NCBI RefSeq assembly: GCF_043195095.1 | Contig: NZ_JBAFWN010000005.1 | Strand: one strand, 5' to 3' | DNA: 64,000 nucleotides | Source: NCEH01 sp043195095 | GTDB taxonomy: Bacteria; Pseudomonadota; Alphaproteobacteria; Rhizobiales; Xanthobacteraceae | Part shown: positions 44,102-52,340 of the stretch, piece after piece | Position numbering within the stretch: the stretch's first letter is position 1 | Layout of the letters: each line of letters begins with the position of its first letter | Notes under the pieces: generated by a model | What the model saw: the letters and a program-made list of their open reading frames with translations, nothing else | Told to the model about the DNA's origin: nothing | Databases searched by the model: none | Position numbers and translations under genes: made by a program

Positions 44102-45094
44102 TCAGCTGTGCGTCTTCACCACGGTGCGCCCGCGCACCTGCCCCTTGAGGATGTCGTCCGCCAGCGTCGGCAGGTCGTCCAGCGTGGCCTCGCTGGTCAG
44201 GGAGGCCATGTCGGCCTCGGTCAGCTCGCTGGCGATCCGGGCCCAGGCCTCTTCCCGCCGCGCCTTGGGGCAGTTGACGGAATCGACCCCCAGCAGGGCG
44301 ACGCCCCGCAGGATGAAGGGGAACACGCTCGAGGGCAGGTCTGCTCCCCCGGCGAGGCCGCAGGCCGCAACGGCGCCGTCATAGGCGCTCGATGCCAGAA
44401 TGTTTGCGAGCACGTTTCCACCGACGGTATCGACCGCGCCGTTCCAGCGCTCCGCCTGCAGCGGTTTGCCCGCCGCCTGATAGTCCGCCCGGTCGACGAT
44501 CTCATGGGCGCCGAGAGACTTGAGGAAAGCCTCCTCGCTGCGCCGTCCGGTGAGGGCGAAGACGCGATAGCCGCGGCGCGACAGCAGGCGCACGGCAACG
44601 CTGCCCACCCCTCCGGCGGCACCGCTGACGATGACGTCGCCGCCCGCCTTGATGCCGTGCTTTTCGAGCGCAAGGACGCACAGCATCGCGGTCAGGCCGG
44701 CGGTGCCCACGGACATGGCGTGGCGGGTTGAGATTGCATCGGGCAGCTTCACCAGCCACTCGCTTTTCACGCGCGCCCGCTCCGCAAAGCCGCCCGACCA
44801 GTTTTCGCCCACGCCCCAGCCGGTCAGCACCACACGGTCGCCGGGGGCGAATGCGCTGCTTTCGCTCGACCGAACCGTGCCGGAGAAATCAATGCCTGGC
44901 ACCATTGGATACGCGCGTAGAATGCGGTTTTGCCCTTTCAGGGCGAGGCCGTCCTTATAGTTGAAGGACGAATATTCGACATCAACGGTCACGTCCGCTG
45001 CCGGAAGTTCAGCTTCGGTGATTTGCTCAAGGGCGATCGCCTGCCCGGTGTCGGTCTTGCGAGCCATGAGAGCGCGGAACGTATCGCCAGCCAT
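44102..45094 (-). CDS. acuI: MDR-family NADPH oxidoreductase, acrylyl-CoA reductase (AcuI/YhdH)-like
   Basis: Zinc-free medium-chain reductase of 330 residues. The family pattern YSSFNYKDGLALKGQNRILRAYPMVPGIDFSGTV near the N-terminus, NADPH-binding VSGAAGGVGSVAVRLLSRRGY, TGRRSEEAFLKSLGAHE, and FILRGVALLGVDSV fit AcuI/YhdH. AcuI reduces acrylyl-CoA to propionyl-CoA in 3-hydroxypropionate and DMSP metabolism. It lies 49 bases downstream of a GntR regulator and faces a hydratase/CoA-ligase operon, so a role in a CoA-linked catabolic route is likely. The substrate is not proven. A GGAGGAG site precedes the start at 45094. Confidence 0.85.
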   Translation of the reverse strand: MAGDTFRALMARKTDTGQAIALEQITEAELPAADVTVDVEYSSFNYKDGLALKGQNRILRAYPMVPGIDFSGTVRSSESSAFAPGDRVVLTGWGVGENWSGGFAERARVKSEWLVKLPDAISTRHAMSVGTAGLTAMLCVLALEKHGIKAGGDVIVSGAAGGVGSVAVRLLSRRGYRVFALTGRRSEEAFLKSLGAHEIVDRADYQAAGKPLQAERWNGAVDTVGGNVLANILASSAYDGAVAACGLAGGADLPSSVFPFILRGVALLGVDSVNCPKARREEAWARIASELTEADMASLTSEATLDDLPTLADDILKGQVRGRTVVKTHS

Positions 45095-45143
45095 GAGCGG
45101 CTCCTCCAGATGATGTGGTGCGGATTTGCGCAGGAGGCTTCGG

Positions 45144-45884
45144 CTAGCGCGTCTTCTCGGCGCGCAATTCCATAACCTTCGCGTATTGGGCGCGGATATA
45201 CTGCATGAGGCCGCCCAGCGCCTCGACGGCGGCATCCCCATTGTGGGCCTCGAGGGCCTTCAGGATGCGTTCGTGATGGGCGACGATATCGCGCCGGTCG
45301 CGGACGCGAAAAATGATCATGTTGCTGACGGGCATCAGCGTCTCGACCATCGCGTTCATCATGAAGCGGAGCAGGGCGTTGCCGGCGGCATCCACCACCG
45401 CGCGGTGGAAGCGCACGTCCGAGGCGCAGAAGTCCTGATCACTGATGGCGCTGTTGTTCTGGATTGCGAGCTCGGCCCGTAGCGCATTGAGGTGATCTTC
45501 GGTGCGGTTGCCAGCGGCGAGGCGGCAGCAGATCGCTTCCATCTCCATGCGGGCGACCGCCATTTCCTCCAGTGTCACGCCGTCGGTCGCCATCAGCAGC
45601 GTGACCGACGTGCCGAGGCTCTGGCTGAGTTCCTCGGGCGAGGGGCCCGCGACGAAATTTCCACCCGTAGGACCCCGGCGTGAGCGGATGAGATGGCGCG
45701 CGGCGAGCCGCTTGAGCGCTTCGCGCACGGTCGGTCGCGAGACACCGAACCGACTCGCGAGTTCCTCCTCGGTCGGCAGGCGTTCGTCCATCTTCAGGCG
45801 CCCGTCCAGAATGGCCTTCTGGATCTGGTCGGCGATCTGGCTCGCGGCGCTGGTGGTGACGATCGTGCCGTAGGTGGCTTCCAT
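45144..45884 (-). CDS. GntR family transcriptional regulator, FadR/FCD subfamily
   Basis: A 246-residue DNA-binding regulator. The N-terminal winged helix-turn-helix (about 15-75) reads QIQKAILDGRLKMDERLPTEEELASRFGVSRPTVREALKRL. The all-helical C-terminal FCD ligand domain has the metal-binding histidines, as in DVRFHRAVVDAAGN and HHERIL. FCD regulators usually sense small organic acids. The start at 45884 was chosen because the HTH then begins at the usual distance. A 17-base palindrome matching the subfamily operator lies 68 bases upstream, next to the divergent transporter operon, so it probably controls both directions. Confidence 0.9.
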   Translation of the reverse strand: MEATYGTIVTTSAASQIADQIQKAILDGRLKMDERLPTEEELASRFGVSRPTVREALKRLAARHLIRSRRGPTGGNFVAGPSPEELSQSLGTSVTLLMATDGVTLEEMAVARMEMEAICCRLAAGNRTEDHLNALRAELAIQNNSAISDQDFCASDVRFHRAVVDAAGNALLRFMMNAMVETLMPVSNMIIFRVRDRRDIVAHHERILKALEAHNGDAAVEALGGLMQYIRAQYAKVMELRAEKTR

Positions 45885-45952
45885 GACCTCAGAATCCGCT
45901 GTGTCGGGAGATCCGTTCCACCAGACCTCATCGGTAAAATCAACTCTTAAAT

Positions 45953-45990
45953 TATTTGTTTGACAAATAGCGAATGTCATCCCGTCATAA
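45953..45990 (+). promoter_or_regulatory. GntR operator overlapping promoter of the catabolic operon
   Basis: TATTTGTTTGACAAATA (45953-45969) is a palindrome with 7-bp arms and a 3-bp centre, and fits the FadR/FCD consensus T-N-GT-N3-AC-N-A. A perfect TTGACA -35 box (45960-45965) lies inside it. A possible -10 TCATAA (45985-45990) follows at 19 bases, a long spacing. Binding here would block the promoter of the genes from 46049 on. Confidence 0.7.
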
Positions 45991-46048
45991 GTCACGGCCG
46001 CCAGAGCCGCGCAAAGATCCATCAAGGAAACGACTTAAGGAGAGGGAC

Positions 46049-47266
46049 ATGCGCATCAGCATCCTCGCGACCGCGTTCATTTCGGTCGCAACAACGGCTT
46101 TCGCAGCGGATTTGCCTGTGTTCCGAGTGGGGGTTCTCAACGACCAGTCCGGCCTTTATGCCGACATCGCGGGCCCCGGCGCCGTGGTCGCGGCGCAGAT
46201 GGCGGTGGAGGACTTCAAGCCCGAGACCCACGGCTTCAAGGTCGAGATCGTCGCCGCCGACCACCAGAACAAAGCAGACGTGGGCGCCGCCATCGCCCGG
46301 CGCTGGTACGACCAGGAGAATGTCGACGTGGTGGTCGACGTACCGACCTCCTCGGTGGCCCTCGCCGTCGCCCAGATCGCGCGAGAGAAGAACAAGGTGC
46401 TGCTCGTCACCAGCGCCGGCACGTCCGATCTGACAGGAAAGGCCTGTACGCCAAACACCGTGCACTGGACCTACGACACGTGGGCTCTCGCCAACGGCAC
46501 CGCCCGGGCCGTGACGTCGCAGGGTGGCAAGAGCTGGTTTTTCATCACCGCGGATTATGCCTTCGGCCATGCGCTGGAACGCGACGCGGCGGATATCGTG
46601 AACGCCAGTGGCGGCAAGGTGCTCGGCCATGTGCTGGCGCCGTTCCAGACCACCGATTTCTCTTCGTTCCTGCTCCAGGCGCAGGGCAGCAAGGCCCAGG
46701 TGATCGCCCTGGCGAGTTCCGGCGGCGATACCATCACCACCGTGAAACAGGCGGGTGAATTCGGCATCACCCAGGCGGGGCAGAAGCTGGTGGCGCTGCT
46801 CGCCTTTATTTCCGACATCCATGCCATCGGATTGAAGACCGCCCAGGGCCTGATGCTCACGAGTGCCTTCTATTGGGATCTCAACGACGGCACCCGCGCC
46901 TTCGGCAAAACGCTGGCGGCACGCAATGCCGGCAAGTATCCGACCATGAACCAGGCCGGCACCTATGGCGCCCTGCTGCATTGGATGAAGGCCGTTTCGG
47001 CGATGGAAAAGGACAAGGCACACGACGGTGCCGCCGTGGTTGCCAAGATGAAGGAGATTCCCACCGATGATCCGCTGTTCGGCAAGGGGAAGATCCGCGA
47101 GGACGGCCGCACCATTCACGACATGTACCTGTTCCAGGTAAAGTCGCCGGAAGAGTCCAAGGCGCCCTATGATTATTACAAGCTCGTTGCGACCATTCCC
47201 GGGGATGAAGCCTTCCGGCCCATGTCGCAAAATCCCTGCGCCTTCGTAAAGAAGGCCTCGAACTGA
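46049..47266 (+). CDS. ABC transporter substrate-binding protein, LivJ-type
   Basis: Periplasmic binding protein of 405 residues with a signal peptide (MRISILATAFISVATTAFAA). The mature part has the two-lobed type I periplasmic-binding fold used for branched-chain amino acids, amides and aromatic or organic acids: FRVGVLNDQSGLYADIAGPGAVVAAQMAVEDF, VDVVVDVPTSSVALAVAQIA, and WFFITADYAFGHALERDA. No ABC permease or ATPase gene is adjacent; the next gene is an MFS permease, so it must use a distant ABC system or act as a sensor. The start is fixed by AAGGAGAGGG. It heads an operon under a GntR-type operator. Confidence 0.87.
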   Translation: MRISILATAFISVATTAFAADLPVFRVGVLNDQSGLYADIAGPGAVVAAQMAVEDFKPETHGFKVEIVAADHQNKADVGAAIARRWYDQENVDVVVDVPTSSVALAVAQIAREKNKVLLVTSAGTSDLTGKACTPNTVHWTYDTWALANGTARAVTSQGGKSWFFITADYAFGHALERDAADIVNASGGKVLGHVLAPFQTTDFSSFLLQAQGSKAQVIALASSGGDTITTVKQAGEFGITQAGQKLVALLAFISDIHAIGLKTAQGLMLTSAFYWDLNDGTRAFGKTLAARNAGKYPTMNQAGTYGALLHWMKAVSAMEKDKAHDGAAVVAKMKEIPTDDPLFGKGKIREDGRTIHDMYLFQVKSPEESKAPYDYYKLVATIPGDEAFRPMSQNPCAFVKKASN

Positions 47267-47278
47267 CGGACCGGCGGC

Positions 47279-48517
47279 GTGCGATATTCACTGACTTCGC
47301 GCGCCGTGTCCGGCGCTCACACCAAGACCATCTCGCTGACGATCCTGGTCTTCAGCGAGGTGGCGGCCATGTCGGCGTGGTTCGCCACCACGGCCTCGCT
47401 GTCCGCAATCCGGGAGCACTGGACGCTGACGCCCTTCCACGAGGCGCTTCTGACGAGTTCGGTCCAGGCTGGTTTCGTGGCGGGCACGCTCATCAGCGCC
47501 ATCCTGTCCCTGGCTGACCGGGTCGATCTGCGACGGCTGTTCGCCGCATCGGCCTTCATCGCCTTCCTCGCAAATGTGGCGATCCTTGCATTCGAACCCA
47601 CGTCGCCGATGGTGCCGGTGCTGCGTTTCATCACCGGCATGTGCATGGCCGGTGTCTATCCGGTCGGCATGAAGATCGCCTCCACTTGGGCAAAGGGGGA
47701 TCTCGGCCTCCTGATCGGTTTGCTGGTGGCCGCTCTTACCCTCGGGTCGGCCTCGCCCCACGCCATCGGCGCACTCGGTGGGCTCGACTGGCGCCTGCCG
47801 GTGGTCGGGGCCGCAACTGGGGCGCTCGCGGCGGCCGTGCTGATCAATTTCGCGGCCCTTGGACCGAACCTTGCCAAAGCACCCCCGCTGCGCTTCGACA
47901 GTGCGCTGAAGGCCTTCCGCATGCGGGCGGTCAGGCTCGCCAATTTCGGTTACTTCGGCCACATGTGGGAATTGTACGCCATGTGGTCCTGGATCGGCGT
48001 CTTCTTCGCCGCCAGCTTTGCCGCGCGCTACGGCGCCGCGCCTCCCTTCGATCCGCGTTATGGCGCCTTTGCCGTGATCGCAGCCGGCGCGCTGGGCGCC
48101 CTGATCGGCGGCTGGTGCGCGGACCGACTCGGTCGCACCACCGTCACCATGGGCTCCATGGTCCTCAGCGGGTGCTGCGCCGTGCTGATCGGCTTCAGTT
48201 TCGGCGGGCCGGCCGTGGTGACGCTCGCGATCGCCCTGGTGTGGGGGGTCACGGTGATCTCGGATTCCGCGCAATTCTCCGCCGCGGTGGCGGAATTGAG
48301 CGAGCGCGGGCTCATCGGCACCATGCTGACCGTGCAGACCTGCGTCGGCTTCCTGTTGACGCTCGTGACCATCCACCTCATTCCCTATGTCGTGGCCCTG
48401 GTGGGGTGGCAGTTCGCCTTTGCGGTGCTGGCGATCGGCCCCTTTTTCGGCGTGCTGGCGATGGCGCGCCTGCGTCGTCTTCCCGAGGCCGCCGCCATGG
48501 CCGGCGGCAACCGCTGA
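47279..48517 (+). CDS. MFS transporter
   Basis: Inner-membrane secondary transporter of 412 residues with about twelve hydrophobic helices in two halves. The conserved loop between helices 2 and 3 reads LADRVDLRRL-like, and the second-half equivalent is GGWCADRLGRTTVTMGS. The substrate is unknown but is presumably the compound processed by the CoA ligase two genes downstream. The start is probably the GTG at 47279, 12 bases after the preceding stop, without a strong ribosome binding site. Confidence 0.85.
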   Translation: MRYSLTSRAVSGAHTKTISLTILVFSEVAAMSAWFATTASLSAIREHWTLTPFHEALLTSSVQAGFVAGTLISAILSLADRVDLRRLFAASAFIAFLANVAILAFEPTSPMVPVLRFITGMCMAGVYPVGMKIASTWAKGDLGLLIGLLVAALTLGSASPHAIGALGGLDWRLPVVGAATGALAAAVLINFAALGPNLAKAPPLRFDSALKAFRMRAVRLANFGYFGHMWELYAMWSWIGVFFAASFAARYGAAPPFDPRYGAFAVIAAGALGALIGGWCADRLGRTTVTMGSMVLSGCCAVLIGFSFGGPAVVTLAIALVWGVTVISDSAQFSAAVAELSERGLIGTMLTVQTCVGFLLTLVTIHLIPYVVALVGWQFAFAVLAIGPFFGVLAMARLRRLPEAAAMAGGNR

Positions 48518-48531
48518 TCGAAGAGGAGCAG

Positions 48532-49353
48532 ATGGAATTCTCGACCCTCAAATACGAGACGTTCGACGGCGTGTGCCGCATCACGCTCAGCCGGCCCGAG
48601 CGCACCAACGCTCTGAACCAGACGATGCTGGGCGAGATCTGCACCGCCATGGACTCGGCCGAGGCCGATGATGCGGTGCGCGCCATCATCGTGCGCGGAG
48701 AAGGCAAGGCCTTCTCCTCCGGCTTCGACCTCAAGGAGCAGATGGAGCGGCAGCCGAGCGGGGTTGCCCAGTGGCGCCCGCTGCTGCGGAAGGATTTCGA
48801 CACGGTGATGCGCTTTTGGCGCTCGCCCAAGCCCACCATCGCGTCGGTGCGCGGGCCCTGCCTTGCCGGCGCGTGCGAGCTGGCGCTCGCGTGCGACATC
48901 ACCATTGCCGCAGAGGATGCGTTCTTCGGCGAGCCAGAGCTTAAGTTCGGCGCCGGCATCGTGGTGATGATCCTGCCCTGGCTGGTCGGCCCCAAGGTGG
49001 CCAAGGAGATCATCCTGACCGGCGCCGACCGGATCAGCGCCAGCCGCGCGCGCGAAATCGGCATGATCAACAGCGTGGTTCCAGATTCCGATGTGGACGC
49101 CGAGGCATTGCGCCTTGCGACCCACATCGCTGCGATTGATCCCGACCTCGTCAAGCAGACCAAGCGCGCCCTGAACCGTGCCATCGAGGCCCAGGGCATG
49201 CTGGAGGCGCTGGAGAGCGCGCTTGATATCGACCTTGCCATCGAGGGCGCCGGTTCTCCCGACAAGATCCAGTTCATGGATATCGCGCGGCGGGACGGGC
49301 TCAAGGCGGCGCTGGTCTGGCGTGACGGGCGTTTCCCAAAGGTGCCGCAATGA
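48532..49353 (+). CDS. Enoyl-CoA hydratase/isomerase family protein
   Basis: Crotonase-fold enzyme of 273 residues. The oxyanion-hole regions are IVRGEGKAFSSGFDLKEQ and ASVRGPCLAGACELALACDI, and the catalytic position follows in DAFFGEPELKFGAG. In place of one of the two classic Glu residues the helix reads GIVVMILPWLVGPKVAKEI, so hydratase, isomerase or hydrolase activity cannot be chosen. An AGAGGAG site precedes 48532. Its stop overlaps the start of the CoA ligase gene (ATGA). Confidence 0.87.
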   Translation: MEFSTLKYETFDGVCRITLSRPERTNALNQTMLGEICTAMDSAEADDAVRAIIVRGEGKAFSSGFDLKEQMERQPSGVAQWRPLLRKDFDTVMRFWRSPKPTIASVRGPCLAGACELALACDITIAAEDAFFGEPELKFGAGIVVMILPWLVGPKVAKEIILTGADRISASRAREIGMINSVVPDSDVDAEALRLATHIAAIDPDLVKQTKRALNRAIEAQGMLEALESALDIDLAIEGAGSPDKIQFMDIARRDGLKAALVWRDGRFPKVPQ

Positions 49354-50750
49354 CGGCCGCACTCGCCGGTCTGCTGGAAGAGGCCCTCGCCTCCTATCCG
49401 CATGAGATCGAAAGCACGGACGGCACCGCCGCCCCGGCTGACGTGGTCGCCGCCGCCCGCCGGCTCGCCGAGACGCTGCGGGACAGGGGCCTTTCGCCCA
49501 ACGAACCGGTGCTGGTGCAGGTGGCGAACCGCCCTGGCGACATCGCCGCCTTTCTCGGCGTGTGGCAGGCGGGCGGCGTCGCCGTGCCGCTCCACGCCCT
49601 CGCCGCGCCATCCACGGTCGAGGCGGTGCAGGCGCAGAGCGCGGCGCGCTTTTGTGTCGAGTGCGAAACCCTCACGCAGATCGCATCTCTCGCCCCGCCC
49701 GCCCGCCCGCTGCTTGAGGGAGCGGCGCTGGTTATCTTCACCTCGGGCTCGACCGGAACGCCGAAGGGCGTGGTGATCGGCCATGATGCGTTTGCCGGCA
49801 AGCTCGACGTGCTTGACCGCATGCTGCGGCTTCGACCGGACGACACGGTGCAACTGCCGCTTCAGCTCATCTTCATCTTCGGCTTGTGGGCGCTGCTTCT
49901 CGCGCTGCGCAGCAAGGCGCGTCTGATCCTGGTCGGCAAGTTTACGGCCGACACCGTGATCGGCCTCATGCCCCGCACCACCGTGTTCGTCGGCGTGCCG
50001 TCCATGATGCGCGCCATCTTCGCCCGCCCGGCGGTGGCTGCCGACGGGCTGCGGATCGTGCTGACGGGCGGGGAGGCGCTGGGTCTCCCGCTTTCCGAAG
50101 CCCTGAGCGCCGCATATCCCAGGGCAGGGGTGTTCGATCTCTATGGACTCACCGAGACCGGTTCCTGCGATTTCTGCCTCGCTCCGCGCGATGCCCTCAC
50201 CGGGGCGGGCACGATCGGGCGACCGACAGAGAATGTGGACATCCGTCTTGGTGCCTGCGCCCAGGCGGTCGACGAAGGCTGCGGCGAACTGCTGATCCGC
50301 ACGCCTTATGGCATGCTCGGCTATCTCGATAATGCGCAGCTCACCGCCGCCGCCTTTGAGGACGGCTTCTTCCGCACCGGCGATCTCGCCCGCGTTCGGC
50401 CGGACGGGCTCGTCGCCATTGTCGGCCGACTGAAGGACATCATCTCGCGGGGGGGCAACAAGATCGCGCCGGCGGAGATCGACCTGCTGCTGGCGCGACA
50501 CCCCGACGTCGCGGCGGCGCTGTGTTGCGGGGTCCCCGACCCGCGCCTTGGCGAGACGGTCCACGCGGCGGTGGTGTTGCGGGACGGTGCCTGCGCGGAC
50601 GCGGAGGACCTGCGGGCGTGGGTCGCAGCGCGCACCGAGCGGTTCAAGGTACCGGATGCGATCCATATCGTCGCCGCCCTCCCGGTCGGACCAACCGGCA
50701 AGGCGCTGCGGGCCGGCGTCGCTCTACTTGCCGCGGTCGGCGCCCCCTGA
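49350..50750 (+). CDS. AMP-dependent acyl-CoA synthetase/ligase
   Basis: Adenylate-forming ligase of 466 residues that would activate a carboxylic acid to its CoA thioester. The P-loop-like motif is IFTSGSTGTPKGVVIGHDAF, the A5 motif is DLYGLTETGSC, A7 is FRTGDLARVRPDGL, A8 is GRLKDIISRGGNKIAPAEIDLLLARHP, and the catalytic Lys lies in PVGPTGKALR. It is somewhat shorter than typical family members because the N-terminal part is compact. The four-base overlap with the hydratase gene implies coupled translation. The acid substrate is unknown. Confidence 0.88.
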   Translation: MTAALAGLLEEALASYPHEIESTDGTAAPADVVAAARRLAETLRDRGLSPNEPVLVQVANRPGDIAAFLGVWQAGGVAVPLHALAAPSTVEAVQAQSAARFCVECETLTQIASLAPPARPLLEGAALVIFTSGSTGTPKGVVIGHDAFAGKLDVLDRMLRLRPDDTVQLPLQLIFIFGLWALLLALRSKARLILVGKFTADTVIGLMPRTTVFVGVPSMMRAIFARPAVAADGLRIVLTGGEALGLPLSEALSAAYPRAGVFDLYGLTETGSCDFCLAPRDALTGAGTIGRPTENVDIRLGACAQAVDEGCGELLIRTPYGMLGYLDNAQLTAAAFEDGFFRTGDLARVRPDGLVAIVGRLKDIISRGGNKIAPAEIDLLLARHPDVAAALCCGVPDPRLGETVHAAVVLRDGACADAEDLRAWVAARTERFKVPDAIHIVAALPVGPTGKALRAGVALLAAVGAP

Positions 50751-51129
50751 TCCCCAGGGCGCCGCGATCCCGGCGTCCGCCTCGATCACCCGGGCCGGGG
50801 CGGTGTTGCCGCGCCCGGACCATATCGTTTCCCCGTGGGGGAGAGGTGGGGAACGGGAGACGGGGCCTGCCGCTCCCCCATGTCAGCGAGCAGGCGCCGC
50901 GCCCGGCCGGGCGCGCGGCGCGGCGAAGGGCCTTGACGGCGCCCGGCGCCCTGTTACCTTCCCTGTCGAGTGGTCTCCTTCCGCAACGCTATGCCCCGTG
51001 AGGGCTGGCTCCTGCCGTGAAATCCGCAGGGCGTCGACGACCGGACACCGCTCCTCTTCCCAATCCATAGGTCCATCGGCCCGAAACGGCGGCTAACGCC
51101 GTTCGCAGGCCGTTGCGTGAGGAATACGC
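50751..51129 (+). promoter_or_regulatory. Long leader region before the TusA/DsrE/MetE operon, with a repeat
   Basis: A 379-base gap without a gene. At 50829-50854 is a sequence (ending GGAGAGGTGGGGAAC) that matches in inverted orientation part of the repeat at 61650. A possible promoter is TTGACG (50933-50938) with TACCTT 16 bases later (50955-50960). From about 50970 to 51129 the would-be transcript has a long untranslated leader; CCTGC and GCAGG (near 51013 and 51028) can pair. I could not match it to the SAM, SAH or cobalamin riboswitch patterns I know. Confidence 0.4.
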
Positions 51130-51378
51130 ATGGGCGGGAACGCATCGCACGAGGCGGTGGAGAGCTTTGACGCCGGCCACATGGGCTGCGGCGAACTGGT
51201 GATGCTGCTGCGCATCCGCCTCAAGGCCATGCCCGGCCGGGTGCTGGAGGTGATCGCCCACGATACCGGCGCGCCGGAGGACCTGCCGGCCTGGTGCCGC
51301 ATGACCCGCAACGAATTGATCCGCCACGATCCGCAGACCCACAGCTTCCTGATCCGGTCGCGGCTGGACTGGAGCTGA
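51130..51378 (+). CDS. TusA-like sulfur carrier protein
   Basis: A small soluble protein (82 residues) with the beta-alpha-beta pattern of TusA/SirA proteins. It reads FDAGHMGCGELVMLLRIRLKAMPGRVLEVIAHD, and then EDLPAWCRMTRNEL. The sulfur-accepting Cys of the CPxP motif is kept (Cys20) but the prolines are replaced (CGEL). A second cysteine (Cys56, PAWCR) lies where typical TusA proteins have none that I recall. The first 11 residues are unstructured-looking. It is the first gene of a five-gene operon, and its sequence is clearly paralogous to the N-terminal module of the last gene at 53956. Confidence 0.75.
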   Translation: MGGNASHEAVESFDAGHMGCGELVMLLRIRLKAMPGRVLEVIAHDTGAPEDLPAWCRMTRNELIRHDPQTHSFLIRSRLDWS

Positions 51379-51402
51379 ACCCAACCCAAGGAGTGAGCCC
51401 GC

Positions 51403-51765
51403 ATGCCCGGCAAGTTCGTCATTTCCATCAGCTGCGCCAAGAACGACACCGACAAGGCGACGGTCGGCTTCGTCATCGCCAATGCCGCCGTGGCCTCCGA
51501 CAAGGAGACCGTGGTGTTCCTCTCCATCGAGGGCACGCGGCTGTCGCAGAAGGGCTATGCCGACGACATCCACGAGGAGGGCTTCGCCCCCCTGAAGGAG
51601 TTGATGACCAATTTCGCGGCAGCCGGCGGCACCATCTATGTGTGCTCGCCGTGCTTCAAGAAGCGCGCGCTCGACGAGACGGCCCTGGTGGACGGGGCGA
51701 AGATCGTCGGCGGCGCCAAGCTCGTCGAATTCATGAGCGAAGGCGCGCCTTCCATCAGCTACTGA
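51403..51765 (+). CDS. DsrE/DsrF-like family protein
   Basis: A 120-residue soluble alpha/beta protein of the DsrE superfamily. It begins KFVISISCAKNDTDKATVGFVIANAAVAS and ends AKLVEFMSEGAPSISY. Candidate reactive cysteines are Cys11, Cys81 and Cys84; the pair CSPC sits at the loop where DsrE-type proteins carry the sulfur-binding Cys. These proteins hand persulfide sulfur between partners such as TusA. It has an AAGGAG ribosome binding site, lies 24 bases after the TusA-like gene and 22 before the membrane protein gene. Confidence 0.85.
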   Translation: MPGKFVISISCAKNDTDKATVGFVIANAAVASDKETVVFLSIEGTRLSQKGYADDIHEEGFAPLKELMTNFAAAGGTIYVCSPCFKKRALDETALVDGAKIVGGAKLVEFMSEGAPSISY

Positions 51766-51787
51766 GCGAAACCGGGAGGCCGTGACG

Positions 51788-52327
51788 ATGATTCCGATCC
51801 GGATGATGCTGGCCGTTTTCCTCGTCGCGGCGCTCGGCTATGTCGGCGCCTCGTTTGCGCTGTTCAAGATGCCGGCGAGCGCGCAGGCGGCCGAGGAATG
51901 CGGCTTCCTGCCCGAGGAATACGTGTCGCAGGGCACACTCACCTATGAGCGCTCGCAGGCCTTCCTCGTGAGCTTCCAGCGCAAGCAGGAATATTTCACC
52001 GCCGCCACCATCGGCCTCGCGGCGGCCTTCGCGGCCTTCGCCCTGCGGGTGGGGCGGCGGGGTGGGGCCGGGGCCGCCGGCCTTGCCGCCGGGGGCGGCC
52101 TCCTCGCCGTCTCGGCCCTGTGTATCGGTTGCCTCGCCCCGGCGCTCTCGGTGGTGGGCATCGGCATCGCCGGCAGTTTCCTCGTCGGGGTGCCGAAATG
52201 GCTCTTGTTCCTCAACACATTGCTGCTGACCGGCTGGGGGACCTTGTTCCTGGCGCGCCGCGCCAGTGCCTGTCCGCTGCCCGGCGCTCGCGCCGTCCCG
52301 ACCTGCGAGCCGCAGGCCCACGCCTGA
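51788..52327 (+). CDS. Hypothetical membrane protein with conserved-looking cysteines
   Basis: A 179-residue inner-membrane protein that I cannot assign to a family. One N-terminal helix (about 6-26), a 45-residue loop with Cys38, and three to four further helices (73-88, 98-114, 118-135, 138-156) are visible. Two cysteines, 112 and 115 (CIGC), lie in or at the edge of a helix followed by a Gly-rich stretch (VVGIGIAGSFLVG). The C-terminal tail holds Cys162 and Cys173. Positions of the cysteines suggest thiol or metal transfer across the membrane. The ATG at 51788 is preferred to a GTG at 51782 by distance from GGGAGG. Confidence 0.7.
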   Translation: MIPIRMMLAVFLVAALGYVGASFALFKMPASAQAAEECGFLPEEYVSQGTLTYERSQAFLVSFQRKQEYFTAATIGLAAAFAAFALRVGRRGGAGAAGLAAGGGLLAVSALCIGCLAPALSVVGIGIAGSFLVGVPKWLLFLNTLLLTGWGTLFLARRASACPLPGARAVPTCEPQAHA

Positions 52328-52340
52328 AGGGAGAACGCCC

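Noticed and set aside
47641..48531. N-terminal extension of the enoyl-CoA hydratase frame back into the MFS gene
   Set aside because: The upstream part is out of frame with the transporter and has Arg-rich shadow composition; a strong ribosome binding site marks the start at 48532.
50970..51129. SAM, SAH or cobalamin riboswitch before the TusA/MetE operon
   Set aside because: None of the conserved core strings I know for these classes is present, so I describe only a possible structured leader.
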